Origin: Verrucomicrobiia bacterium
GTDB lineage: Bacteria; Verrucomicrobiota; Verrucomicrobiia; Opitutales; Opitutaceae
Direction of reading: 5' to 3'
Assembly: GCA_011525695.1 (NCBI GenBank)
Contig: WYBX01000018.1
Coordinates: 1-64,000, forward strand
DNA: 64,000 nucleotides
The notes beneath the pieces are model-generated. The model saw only the letters and a list, made by a program, of their open reading frames with translations. It was not told where the DNA came from and made no database searches. This document shows, piece by piece, positions 39,408 through 50,458 of this stretch. Positions within the stretch are counted from its first letter, which is position 1; every line of letters begins with the position of its first letter. A program made the position numbers and the translations under genes.

Positions 39408-39820
39408 GAGAAGATGCCGTCCTCGATCCGGCCGATGATGGCCTCAACCTCGCGGGCTCCCGGCTCGGTCTGGGCATACTCGAGCGGCGTCTTGCGGCCA
39501 AGGGCAAGGATGCGACTGTTGAACCAGCCGCGCGTGTTTTCGTCGGTCCCAAACACCTGCTTTGCCCGCTCGAACAGCCGCATCAGCCGCACGGCCCGTT
39601 CACCTTCCGAAGTCTTCAGCCGCCCCTTGCTGGCCACCCGCCGCGCGTAGGTCCGCGGCGGAATCTGGATCAGCCGCGTGAGTTCCTCGGTGCTGAAGCC
39701 CGCCTCCTTGCCGAATTCGACGAGTTCGGCCACGGGCAGCCCCTCTTCCACGCGCCGGGCCATCGCATTGTTGTCCTGGATCTGCTCGTAGGTCCTGGAC
39801 TTTGCCTTCCGCGTCTTCAT
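39404..39820 (-). CDS. Xre/MbcA/ParS-type antitoxin (DUF2384)
   Basis: A 138-residue antitoxin. A helix-turn-helix region (about 25-70, FGKEAGFSTEELTRLIQIPPRTYARR) precedes the DUF2384 toxin-binding segment with WFNSRILALGRKTPLEYAQTEPGAREVEAIIGRIE. It precedes the RES gene in the same operon. Two palindromes directly upstream are probable autorepressor sites. Confidence 0.9.
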   Translation of the reverse strand: MKTRKAKSRTYEQIQDNNAMARRVEEGLPVAELVEFGKEAGFSTEELTRLIQIPPRTYARRVASKGRLKTSEGERAVRLMRLFERAKQVFGTDENTRGWFNSRILALGRKTPLEYAQTEPGAREVEAIIGRIEDGIFS

Positions 39821-39865
39821 TCCGTCCCGAACCTACCGGTCTTGGCCGCGAGCGCAAGCTTCTTC

Positions 39866-39899
39866 TGCCAAGTGGCACATTCAATTATGCCACATGGCA
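39866..39899 (-). promoter_or_regulatory. Tandem palindromic operators of the toxin-antitoxin operon
   Basis: Two TGCCAnnTGGCA palindromes, 39866-39877 and 39888-39899, lie 46-80 bases upstream of the antitoxin start. Their centres are 22 bp apart, two helical turns, so two dimers could bind one face. A -10-like CATAAT (minus strand) lies at the inner edge of the distal palindrome. Binding by the antitoxin would cover the promoter. This is sequence evidence plus the family habit of autoregulation. Confidence 0.75.
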
Positions 39900-39923
39900 G
39901 ATGATGCGCCGCTCCCCGGGCGC

Positions 39924-42821
39924 TTAGCCGCCAATCACTTCCGCCAGCTTTGCGACCTCCCTGCCTCCGCCCATGGCGAAGTCCGGTTTCCCGCCGCCCT
40001 TGCCGCCGAGCTTTCCCGAGAGCTCCTGGATCAGTCGTCCCGCCTGATGGCCGGACTTGATCGCCGCGGGCGAACAGAGCGCGACCAGCGAGGCCTTTTC
40101 GGGACCGAACACCCCGGCGAGCACCACCACGCCTTCGCCCAGTTTGGCGAGAACCTGGGCGCCCAGCGACCGCAATGCTTCCGGCGCCTCGACCTTCACC
40201 ACCGCGCGGACGAACTTCAGCCCGTCGCGTTCCGTCGCCTGCCGGGCCAGTTCATCGGCGAGGCCGGCGGCGGCCTTTTGCTCGATCGCCTTCAGCTTCT
40301 TCTCGAGTTCCTTCTGGTGGGCAAGGACCAGTTCGAGCTTGTGAACGACGTCGGCCGTGCCCGCATTCAATTTCGCGGTGACGGCGGAGAGTGCCGCCTC
40401 GCGCTGGGTCACAAAATCGAACGCTGCCTGGCCGGCGACCGCCTCAATGCGGCGGGTGCCGGCTGCGATGGCCATCTCGGCGACGATCTTGATCAAGCCG
40501 ATTTCCCCCGTGGTGCTGACGTGCGTCCCGCCACAGAGCTCCCGGCTGTAACCGCCGATGTCGACCACGCGGACGTACTTGCCGTACTTGTCCCCAAAGA
40601 ACGCGAGGGTGCCCTCCGGCTTCTTGTCGAACTCGGTCTCGTACGCCTCGACCCGTGCATTGTCGATCACCCGTTCATTCACGAGCCGTTCCACTTCGCG
40701 GAGCTGATCCGGTGTCATCGCCTCGAAATGCGAGAAATCGAAACGCATTCGCTCCGGGGTTTTCGAGGTGCCGGCCTGGCGCACGTGTTGGCCGAGCGTC
40801 TTGCGCAGGGCCCAATGAATCAGGTGCGCGGCGGAATGATGCCGGGAAATGGCGCGTCGGCGATCCCAGTCGATCGTGAGTTGGGCGGCGGAATCCCGCT
40901 CGAGACTTTGGCCGGGGGCCTTGGCCTCAGCCGGCTGGAGTTTGTGCAGGTGGCGTCCGGCCTTGTCCTTGATCGTATCGACGATGGCGATCGTCCGGCC
41001 GGCGACGACGGCCGTGCCCGTGTCGCCCGCCTGGCCGCCCATTTCAGCATAGAAGGGGGTGCGATCGAAAACGAGAAAGGTGTCCTCGCCGCTTCGGATC
41101 ACGTCCGTGACGATGGCTTCCACCGGCTTCTCGGTATCCACGACGTAGCCGGTGAAGATCGAGGCCTCGAAACTCGCGGCGGCATCGCCTTCGGTGGCGG
41201 CGACGATGATGTCCTTCTTCTGCGCGGCCCGGGCACGCTCGCGCTGCTCCTTCATGTGCAAATGAAACCCTTCGACATCGACACCAAATCCTCTCTCGGT
41301 CGCGAGCAACTGGGTCATGTCGAGCGGAAACCCGTAGGTGTCGTAGAGTTCGAAGGCATCCTTGCCGGCAACCGTGATCGGCCCCACGCCCACCTCGGAA
41401 AGGGTCGCTTGGTTGAGTTCTTCGTTCGCGATTTTCCGCTGCGGCAGTGCAACGGCGGAGTTTGACGAAGCCCCATGAAAGACTCCCCGCCGGGTTTCGA
41501 CCAGCAGCGTCAGCCTTTCACTCAGCCTCGTCTTCCTGCTGTCCTCCCCGATGGCTCGGAGAATTGCCCAGTTGAATTGCTCCAGCCCCTTGTCGAGCGT
41601 TCGTCCAAAGCTCTCCTCTTCGCCGCGAATCACGCGCCGGATGATATCCTGTTGCTGGACCAGTTCGGGGAAGACGGTGCCCAGCGACTCCGCCACCGGC
41701 GCGACGAGTTGCTCGAAGAATCCCGTCTGCAGCCCGAGCTTCTTGCCGTAGAGGATTCCACGGCGGAGGATCCGGCGGATCACGTAGTTCCGGCCCTCGT
41801 TGCCGGGCAGAATCCCGTCGGCGATCGCGCAGGAGACACAGCGGGCGTGATCCGCGAGGACGCGGAATGCGACGTCAGTGTGCTCCTGTTCGCTCAGCCC
41901 TTCCCGTGACTTCGGGACCGTCCCCGCGTAGCGCCGGCCGCTGAGATTCGCGACCACGGAGAAAAGCGGGGCGAAGATATCGGCCGCGTAATTCGAGGGA
42001 TCCTTGGTGAAGTCCTTGAACCCGTTCGTGGTGGCGTGGATGCCGGCCACGCGTTCGAAGCCCATCCCGGTGTCGACGTGTTTTGCGGCCAGTGGCGAGA
42101 AGCTGCCGTCGGCATTCGCGTTGAACTGGATGAACACGTGGTTCCAGATCTCGATGCAACGCGGGCTCCCGGCATTGACGAGCTTCCGGCCGGCCGCCTC
42201 GTCGTCGTCCGCCAGCAGATTGAAATGGATCTCCGAGCACGGGCCGCAGGGCCCCGTGTCGCCCATCATCCAGAAATTGTCCTTCTTGTTGCCATTGACG
42301 ATGTGCACGGCCGGATCGAGCCCCGCCCGGCGGAAGACCCCGGCCCAGATGTCGTGCGCCTCCTGATCGAACTCCGCGGGATCGCCGGCGGCCTTGTCCG
42401 GTGAATAAACGGTCGCGAAGAGCCGCTTCGGAGGAATGCCCCACACCTGGGTGATCAATTCCCAGCCCCATTCGATCGACTCCTTCTTGAAATAGTCCCC
42501 AAACGACCAGTTGCCGAGCATCTCGAAGAGGGTGTGGTGGTAGGTGTCATAGCCCACGTCCTCGAGGTCGTTGTGCTTGCCGCCCGCCCGGATGCATTTC
42601 TGCGTGTCCGCGGCCCGGGTGTCCATGGCTGGTCGGGCGCCGGCCCAGGTCGTCACGTCGGGGGCGCGGTCCCCCAGGAAAATTGGCACGAACTGGTTCA
42701 TGCCGGCATTGGTGAACAACAGTCCGGGCGAATCCGGCAGCAGGGAGGCGGACGGAACGATCGTGTGGCCCTGGCGGGCAAAGAAATCCAGGAAGGACTG
42801 GCGAATCTCGGCGGAAGTCAT
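39924..42821 (-). CDS. alaS: Alanyl-tRNA synthetase with insertion
   Basis: A 965-residue class II synthetase, longer than the usual 870-880. The catalytic core, the GDTGPCGPCSEIHF segment, the editing-domain zinc ligands HHSAAH and CGGTHV, and the C-terminal C-Ala domain are all present. A stretch of about 58 residues, roughly 424-482, interrupts the usual link before LYDTYGFPL. The rest is ordinary. It charges tRNA-Ala and edits serine and glycine errors. It follows leuB by 101 bases and may share its transcript. Confidence 0.95.
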   Translation of the reverse strand: MTSAEIRQSFLDFFARQGHTIVPSASLLPDSPGLLFTNAGMNQFVPIFLGDRAPDVTTWAGARPAMDTRAADTQKCIRAGGKHNDLEDVGYDTYHHTLFEMLGNWSFGDYFKKESIEWGWELITQVWGIPPKRLFATVYSPDKAAGDPAEFDQEAHDIWAGVFRRAGLDPAVHIVNGNKKDNFWMMGDTGPCGPCSEIHFNLLADDDEAAGRKLVNAGSPRCIEIWNHVFIQFNANADGSFSPLAAKHVDTGMGFERVAGIHATTNGFKDFTKDPSNYAADIFAPLFSVVANLSGRRYAGTVPKSREGLSEQEHTDVAFRVLADHARCVSCAIADGILPGNEGRNYVIRRILRRGILYGKKLGLQTGFFEQLVAPVAESLGTVFPELVQQQDIIRRVIRGEEESFGRTLDKGLEQFNWAILRAIGEDSRKTRLSERLTLLVETRRGVFHGASSNSAVALPQRKIANEELNQATLSEVGVGPITVAGKDAFELYDTYGFPLDMTQLLATERGFGVDVEGFHLHMKEQRERARAAQKKDIIVAATEGDAAASFEASIFTGYVVDTEKPVEAIVTDVIRSGEDTFLVFDRTPFYAEMGGQAGDTGTAVVAGRTIAIVDTIKDKAGRHLHKLQPAEAKAPGQSLERDSAAQLTIDWDRRRAISRHHSAAHLIHWALRKTLGQHVRQAGTSKTPERMRFDFSHFEAMTPDQLREVERLVNERVIDNARVEAYETEFDKKPEGTLAFFGDKYGKYVRVVDIGGYSRELCGGTHVSTTGEIGLIKIVAEMAIAAGTRRIEAVAGQAAFDFVTQREAALSAVTAKLNAGTADVVHKLELVLAHQKELEKKLKAIEQKAAAGLADELARQATERDGLKFVRAVVKVEAPEALRSLGAQVLAKLGEGVVVLAGVFGPEKASLVALCSPAAIKSGHQAGRLIQELSGKLGGKGGGKPDFAMGGGREVAKLAEVIGG

Positions 42822-42922
42822 GAATTGGAGGTCAGAGGAAAAAGGGCCGCCCTACGGTGGGCTTGCAAGAGGGATGTCGCGGCTGCGACATGCGAACGCA
42901 TGCGGCGCCAGCAGGCGCGGAA
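42822..42922 (-). other. leuB-alaS spacer with hairpin
   Basis: A perfect 7-bp inverted repeat with a 4-base loop (ATGTCGC at 42874-42880, GCGACAT at 42885-42891) lies between the leuB stop and the alaS start. It could be a leader hairpin, but it lacks a T-run, so it is not an obvious terminator. Confidence 0.5.
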
Positions 42923-44805
<1,883 letters not shown>

Positions 44806-44825
<20 letters not shown>

Positions 44826-46008
44826 AGGAACGTCCGCCGGCCGCGCGCCGGTGGCGGCGCAGCACGAGGAGTTCATGCGGCGGGCGCTCGAGCTGGCCGT
44901 GGGCGTGTGGGGCACCACCCATCCGAATCCCATGGTCGGCGCCCTGGTCGTCGAGGATGGCCACATCGTGGGCGAGGGCGCGACCGCGCCGGATGGCGGG
45001 CCGCACGCGGAGCGGCTGGCGCTGCTCTCCCGCGGCAAGGCGCCGCGGCCGGGCGCCACGCTTTATGTGACCCTCGAGCCGTGCTCAACCGAGGGTCGCA
45101 CCGGCGCCTGCACGGATGCCATCATCGCCTCGGGGATCAAACGGGTCGTGGTGGGCGCGACGGATCCGAATCCGGCGCATGCCGGGCGCGGATTCGAGAT
45201 CCTGCGCGGCGCCGGCATCGAGGTGATCACCGGCGTCCTGGAAAAGGACTGCACCGACCTCAATCTGGTTTTCAACCACTGGATCACCCGCGGCGGCCCG
45301 CTGATTGCCGGCAAGGTGGCGACGACACTCGACGGCCGGCTCGCCTGCCGCACCGGCGAGTCGCGCTGGATTACCAACGCGGCGGCGCGGGCGGATGTGC
45401 ACCGCTGGCGGCGGCTGTTCCCCGGCATCGCGGTTGGTGCGATGACCATCCTGAAGGACAATCCCCGGCTGACGGCGCGCCGCGAGGGCGCACCGGAATG
45501 GGCGCCCTGGCGCTTCGTCTTCGACGGACTGCTGCGGACCGTACTGGACAAGAACCTGCCGGCGGTCTTTACCGACGAGTTCCGCGAACGCACCATCGTG
45601 GTCACCACGCCGCACGGCGGGCTGGGGTATGTCCGCAAGCTCCGGGATCATGGCGTGAAGGTCTGGACCTTCGAGTCGCCGACCCAGCGGGTGCCATTCG
45701 CGGATTTCCGCCGCCGCTGTGCCGAGGAACGCATCGCCGGAGTGATGGTGGAAGGGGGAGCGCAGCTCATGAGCGAACTGATCCGGGCCCGGCAGCTGGA
45801 TTACCTTTTCGCCTATCACGCGCCGATGTTGTTTGCGGACGAAAAGGCCAAGGGCATCTTCAGCGGGCTGCGCCCCGAGCGGATCGAGCACGCCGTCCGC
45901 TTGGAGGACGTCACGCATGAAAGCTTTGGTGGCGACCTGTTGATGCGCGGCCGGGTGGTGTATCCGGAAAAACTGTTGATCGACGAGACGGTGTTTGGCC
46001 TCCGCTGA
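44806..46008 (+). CDS. ribD: Riboflavin biosynthesis deaminase-reductase RibD
   Basis: A 400-residue bifunctional enzyme. The deaminase half (about 20-165) has HAE (H67, E69) and the zinc cysteines C93 and C102 in LEPCSTEGRTGAC. The reductase half follows, with GKVATTLDGRLA and MVEGGAQLMSEL. It converts 2,5-diamino-6-ribosylamino-pyrimidinone phosphate in two steps. It lies between the MBL gene and rdgB with overlaps, so it is a three-gene operon. No other rib genes are in the window. Confidence 0.94.
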
Positions 46009-46628
46009 TGGACAGGCCGCTGCAGGTTCACCTCGCATCGGGCAACGCGCACAAGGTGGCGGAGCTGCAGGCGCTGGCGCGGGAATCGGGGCTGGCGCTG
46101 GAGCTGCATTCCGCGCGTGCCACCGGCGGAATGCCGCACGTGATCGAGGATGCCGGCACCTTTGTCGGCAACGCCCGCAAGAAGGCCCGCGCCCTCCAGC
46201 GGCAGCTCCCGTCCGGCGCTTGGGCGCTGGCCGACGACAGCGGATTGTGCGTCGATGCGCTCGACGGCGGGCCGGGGGTGGAATCGGCGTACTATGCCGG
46301 GCCGCAGGGCGACGGGGCGGCCAACCTGGCCAAGCTGCTCGCGACGATGCGCGAGGTGCCGGATGACCGGCGCGGCGCCCAGTTTGTCTGCGTCCTGTTC
46401 CTGATCGGCCCGGACGGCTCGGAGCACGCGTGCGAGGGCCGAACCTCCGGCCGGCTGCTGCGCGAACCCCGCGGCTCCGGCGGATTCGGCTATGATCCAA
46501 TCTTTGTTCCGGCGGGGTACAGCGAGACGTACGCCGAAATTGGTGACGCCGTGAAGAACCGGCTGAGCCACCGCGCCCGGGCCTGGGCGGAACTCGCCCG
46601 GTGGTTGCGCGGCCGCCGTGCGGAATGA
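46008..46628 (+). CDS. rdgB: Noncanonical purine NTP pyrophosphatase RdgB/HAM1
   Basis: A 206-residue house-cleaning enzyme with SGNAHKVAEL, ALADDSGLCVDALDGGPGVESAYYAG, GSGGFGYDPIF and LSHRARA motifs. It hydrolyses ITP and XTP to monophosphates. Its start ATG overlaps the ribD stop (TGATG), so it is coupled. Length is typical. Confidence 0.94.
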   Translation: MDRPLQVHLASGNAHKVAELQALARESGLALELHSARATGGMPHVIEDAGTFVGNARKKARALQRQLPSGAWALADDSGLCVDALDGGPGVESAYYAGPQGDGAANLAKLLATMREVPDDRRGAQFVCVLFLIGPDGSEHACEGRTSGRLLREPRGSGGFGYDPIFVPAGYSETYAEIGDAVKNRLSHRARAWAELARWLRGRRAE

Positions 46629-46681
46629 CCGGTTGCCGAATCCGCGATTCCGCTCCCGTTCCAACCGTCTTCCGCCGCGAC

Positions 46682-46777
46682 TGGAGGGACGACCTCCGTG
46701 TCGTCCACAAACCCAATGTGACACATGTCCTGCGGAGCTCATCGATCTCAATGGCCGTGACGGAGCACGGCCCTCCA
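46682..46777. repeat. REP-like palindromic pair in inverted orientation
   Basis: Two 25-base units, 46682-46706 and 46753-46777, are related palindromes in opposite orientation. The first contains the perfect arms GGACGAC and GTCGTCC around CTCCGT; the second contains GGCCGTG and CACGGCC around ACGGAG. Both end in the word TGGAGGG (the second in reverse). They sit between the convergent ends of rdgB and the GH43 gene. The combined structure is like a bacterial interspersed mosaic element. Frames over it encode only low-value peptides such as GRDGARPS. Confidence 0.75.
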
Positions 46778-46872
46778 TGTACGAGGTTCGGAACGTTGCG
46801 GCCGGGGCGGCCTGCCCCCCTTGAATTCGTAACAGCGGCTTCATACCGTCTCCATCCGCAGCGCGGATGGAT

Positions 46873-47880
46873 TCACAGCTGCTGGGGCGTCGTCGTCGGA
46901 CCGAGGCAGCGCGGGCCGTCGGCCGTCCAGACCAGCCGGTCCAGGCACATGCGTCGTGCGGAATGCGCCGCATCCCAGGCGTGGTAAACCAGCAACTCGG
47001 TCTGGCCATCGGCCGCCAGGAGGTGGGAGACGTGTCCCGGCCCCGACACCCTGCCGGGGATTTCCCGCAGCACGCACGGCCCGGACTCGGCGGGATGCCG
47101 CCAGGGTCCGAGCGGATGGTCAGCGACCGCAAAGCTCACGCCGTAGTCCGGGGTCTGCCAGTTGCCGCCGGAATAAAGGCAATAGTACCGGCCCTCATGC
47201 ATGATCACACACGGACCCTCGACCGTATGCCAGGCCGCCCACGTCCGGCCGTACAGCGGCCGATCGCGCTCGTAGATCTGCCAGTCGGCATTGGCCCGCA
47301 GCACGGTTCGGGAAGGCCCGGCGGCGCATTGGAGATTCTCTGCCAGCGGCACGACTGCGATCCCGGTGCCGGTGCGATCGTCGAAGAAATCCTTGGCGAA
47401 GAAAAGATACCATTGGCCGGTGTGCGGATCGCGGAACGGATGCGCGTCGATGCTGAAGCCTTCCTCCTCGGGCAGCACGAGACCCGCCTCGAGAAAGGGT
47501 CCGGTGGGGTCGCCGGCAACGGCCACGTGCACCCGGTGCAGTTCGTCGAGCCGCGGCGGGGCGCTGGAGTAATAGAGCAGGAAGCGATCCCCGACAGCGA
47601 CGACCTCAGGTGCCCAAAGGGCGTGGAATTCCATGCCTGGTGGTCGGACGAGGGCCGGCCCATGATCGCGCCACTCGACCAGGTCGTTTGAGCGCAGCAC
47701 GGTGAAGGCCGTCGGCGGATCTCCGGCCGGCCGGTTTGGGCTGAGCGGCCAGCGTGCCGTGAGCGGTTCGTTGGCATCGCCCGTCCCATATGCGAAGTAC
47801 TCGTCCTGCCAGCGGAGGATGAACGGGTCCGCGAAATAATGCGGCCAGACGGGATTGGTGTACGTGAGCGAGGGCTTCAT
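46873..47880 (-). CDS. Glycoside hydrolase family 43-like protein
   Basis: A 335-residue five-bladed propeller enzyme. Opening TNPVWPHYFADPFIL supplies the catalytic aspartate, HALWAPEV and FSIDAHPFRD the others of GH43. There is no signal peptide, so it should be cytosolic. The ATG at 47880 overlaps the stop of the broken GH1-like gene (ATGA). Substrates of this family are arabinosides, xylosides or galactosides. Last gene of the operon. Confidence 0.85.
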   Translation of the reverse strand: MKPSLTYTNPVWPHYFADPFILRWQDEYFAYGTGDANEPLTARWPLSPNRPAGDPPTAFTVLRSNDLVEWRDHGPALVRPPGMEFHALWAPEVVAVGDRFLLYYSSAPPRLDELHRVHVAVAGDPTGPFLEAGLVLPEEEGFSIDAHPFRDPHTGQWYLFFAKDFFDDRTGTGIAVVPLAENLQCAAGPSRTVLRANADWQIYERDRPLYGRTWAAWHTVEGPCVIMHEGRYYCLYSGGNWQTPDYGVSFAVADHPLGPWRHPAESGPCVLREIPGRVSGPGHVSHLLAADGQTELLVYHAWDAAHSARRMCLDRLVWTADGPRCLGPTTTPQQL

Positions 47881-49112
47881 CGGCCATACGTCCCGTTGCC
47901 GCGCCATTCCTGCCCTGTGCCCTCGAGGAACGCCGGGCCGCCCGCCGACCCTTCTCCGAAGAGGGCCTGGGCGGCCCGCAGTGCCTGAAGCGTCGGTTGA
48001 TGGATGATCCGTTCCAGCTTCCCGCCTCGCGACTCCAGATCCCACAATCCCATCCGGGTCCAGACCTGCGGATCGTGCCATTCGGGCATCCCCAGGATGG
48101 GATACAGACAGGCGCCACGCAGCGGCAGTCCCCGCTCGATGGCCTCCCTGCATTCGGATGCCGCGGCACTCAGCTAGGCCGGACGGGCATCGCCGACATG
48201 CGCCGTCTCCGTGAGCAGCATCTCGGCCCCGTATCGCTTCCAGGCGCGCTGGAGCAGGAGGACAAGCGGCAGCCGGCGGGGATCGTCCAGCGGGAGTGCC
48301 TGCTCCTCGGTTCCAATTTCCCACTGGTTCGTCCAGTAGTAGTTCACGCCGATCGCATCGAGATGAGCGGGGCTGCCGCCAAGTTCGGGCCGGATCCGGC
48401 CGGCGATCATGTCCCAGGCTTCGAACACGGCCCGGTGATTGAAGTCTTCCGTTCCGCGGTCATTGGGATCCGCGCCGGCTGGCGGCACGACGTGACAAAG
48501 CGGGTCGACATTCACGATCCGCGCGTCCGGCACGGCGGCACGAATGGCGTCGATCCCCGCCAGCGCCGCCCGGACGAGGGCAATCTTCAGTTCCTGTCCC
48601 CGGCCCTGGCAATAGGGTGGAAACCGGCCCGCCTCCCCGGCTGCCCAGGCGAGGAATGAGGGTTCGTTCACCGGCGTGAAGTAGCAGCTGCCATCGACAT
48701 TCGAGCGCACGATGCGTGCGGCCGCATGGCAGTAATCCGCGAACCGGCGGATGAATTCGTCGCTGAAGGGATCGAGATCCTCCGGATAGCCATAGTGAAA
48801 GAGATCCCAGATCACCTCGATCCGATGACGGCGGCAGGCCTCGAAGAACGGCCGAACCGAACTGAAATCGTGGCGACCGTGCCGATCCACCAGCGGCCAG
48901 CGGATCGCCTCCCGCGTCGCGCACAGTCCGACTTCCCGCAGCCGTCGGTAATCGTCGTCGGCCTGGCGATCATGTTCGGTGGCGGAAACCTGATCGATCC
49001 AGTGCCGATGACGGTTCCGGCAGGCTGTGCCTTCGAATCCGCCGAGGAAAAATGACTCGAACTGCAGCGGGGCCGTTGCGGGCGTGGGTGGCGGGTTTGG
49101 CAAGGAAGGCAT
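47877..49112 (-). pseudogene. GH1-like glycosidase gene interrupted by one in-frame TAG
   Basis: The frame from ATG 49112 runs 312 codons, meets TAG at 48174-48176, then continues in the same frame for 98 sensible codons to TGA at 47877. Full length would be 411 residues. The first part has FHYGYP, FTPVNEPSFLAW (acid/base E150) and LLTETAHVG (nucleophile E302). The part after the TAG (LSAAASECREAIERGLPLRG, YPILGMPEWHDPQVWTRMGLWDLE) matches the C-terminal GH1 barrel pattern seen in the adjacent gene. It is thus a gene with a premature stop, or a sequencing error. No frameshift is involved. Confidence 0.85.
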
Positions 49113-49124
49113 GTTCGAATCCCG

Positions 49125-50411
49125 TCAGGAGTGAACGGCGGCAGTCGCGGCGCGGTCGCCGACAGCGGCAGCGCGGCCGCGCACCAGCGCCTGGTAATCC
49201 CCCACCAGGGGGGTGCGCACACGGGCGAGATTCGAATCCAGATTCCACAGCCCCATCTGGCGGAGATAGTGGGCCGGCGGATGCGTTCCCTGCCGGTAGG
49301 CCCAAGTCACGAGGGCGAACAGCGGCCACCACGTGTAGCCAATCAGCGGGATCCCCGCTTCCCGCAGCCGGCGCACGGCCTTGACGGAATCGGCCAGCCA
49401 TGCCCGCCGCCTCGCGACCGAGCCGACGGAGGCGGTTTCGGCAATGAAGAGCGGCGCGTGATATCTTTCCCAATACATCCTTCCGAGCTGTTCAATCAGC
49501 TCCGGGCCGGCATACGGCATCCGCCAGCGCAGCCGGCCCACGGCGGTTTCCCGGGCCACCTTGGCGGTGAACATGGGATAGAGATTGATCCCGACGAGCG
49601 GCAGATCCACCGCGTGCTCCGAAAACCAGGCGAGGACGGGCTCGGTCCCGCCATGGCGGAGAACCCAGTCCCGGAGCGGATGGCCGGAATCGATCCGGCC
49701 GCTGACGAGGTCGAGCGCGAGGAACACCAGTTCCTGCCGGTGTGCCTGTTCCGCCGCGAACCTCGGCAGCGATGTCGAGTACAGATCCGTCGCGTCGACG
49801 TGGGCGATCAGGATCTCGGAATCGACGGCGCGCAGGGCATGGACCGTCTCGACGATCCCCCGGCAGGCGGCGAGCATCACGGCCACGAAGCCCTTCCAGC
49901 CGTGCCGATGGGGCGGCCACCAGCCAAGCCGGCCGCAGTACCACGCGGTGATCCGAGGCTCATTGAGCGGCGTGTAGGCAAACACCCGGCCGCGGAACCG
50001 GCTGGCCGTGCAAGCCGCGTATTCGGCCATGCGGTGCGCGAAGTCCGGATGGAGGTACGCGCCGTCGAGCCACGGCGGCAGACCGTAATGCACCAGGTCG
50101 ACGATCGGCTCGACTCCGAAACCGAGCAGTCGATCGATCGCGCGGTCGGCGAAGTCCCAATCCCACCGGTCTGGCGCCGGCTGGATCCGGTGCCAGGGCA
50201 GCCCGTACCGGGCCGCCGGTACACCCAGCTCGCCGATGAGCCCGAGATCCTCGTGCCACCGTTCGTAGTGGCCGGTCAGCTCGTACTCATCGAGCGAGCG
50301 GCCGGTCTGGGGCCATCGCGCGGTGATGAAGGTGTCCTCGATCCCGGTGGCCCACAGGAAGGCCTGGGGATCGCTCAATTGAGCCACGCGGGACTGGCAC
50401 AGCAGGGTCAT
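49125..50411 (-). CDS. Glycoside hydrolase family 1-like protein
   Basis: A 428-residue (beta/alpha)8 enzyme. TPLNEPRITAWYCG supplies the acid/base glutamate (E151) and LFIAETASVG the nucleophile (E325). The protein has no signal peptide. Members of this subfamily often sit beside UDP-galactopyranose mutase in exopolysaccharide clusters, as here. It starts 47 bases after the GH2 gene and ends 12 bases before the broken paralog, so the two may be duplicates. Confidence 0.85.
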   Translation of the reverse strand: MTLLCQSRVAQLSDPQAFLWATGIEDTFITARWPQTGRSLDEYELTGHYERWHEDLGLIGELGVPAARYGLPWHRIQPAPDRWDWDFADRAIDRLLGFGVEPIVDLVHYGLPPWLDGAYLHPDFAHRMAEYAACTASRFRGRVFAYTPLNEPRITAWYCGRLGWWPPHRHGWKGFVAVMLAACRGIVETVHALRAVDSEILIAHVDATDLYSTSLPRFAAEQAHRQELVFLALDLVSGRIDSGHPLRDWVLRHGGTEPVLAWFSEHAVDLPLVGINLYPMFTAKVARETAVGRLRWRMPYAGPELIEQLGRMYWERYHAPLFIAETASVGSVARRRAWLADSVKAVRRLREAGIPLIGYTWWPLFALVTWAYRQGTHPPAHYLRQMGLWNLDSNLARVRTPLVGDYQALVRGRAAAVGDRAATAAVHS

Positions 50412-50458
50412 CGGCTCGCAAAGGTGTTCTCACGGGGCATTCCTTGGAGGCGTGCGCG

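Noticed and set aside
39894-41465. A 523-codon frame on the plus strand opposite alaS
   Set aside because: Antisense to a highly conserved gene; no domain and odd composition.
45816-47132. A 438-codon minus-strand frame ending over ribD and rdgB
   Set aside because: It is a shadow of ribD/rdgB and the REP-like spacer; peptides such as MEGRAPSRP come from the repeat.
48174-48176. TAG read as pyrrolysine
   Set aside because: Other genes here (nuoM, btuB, the receiver at 36049) end with TAG, and no pyl genes are in the window; a nonsense change is simpler.
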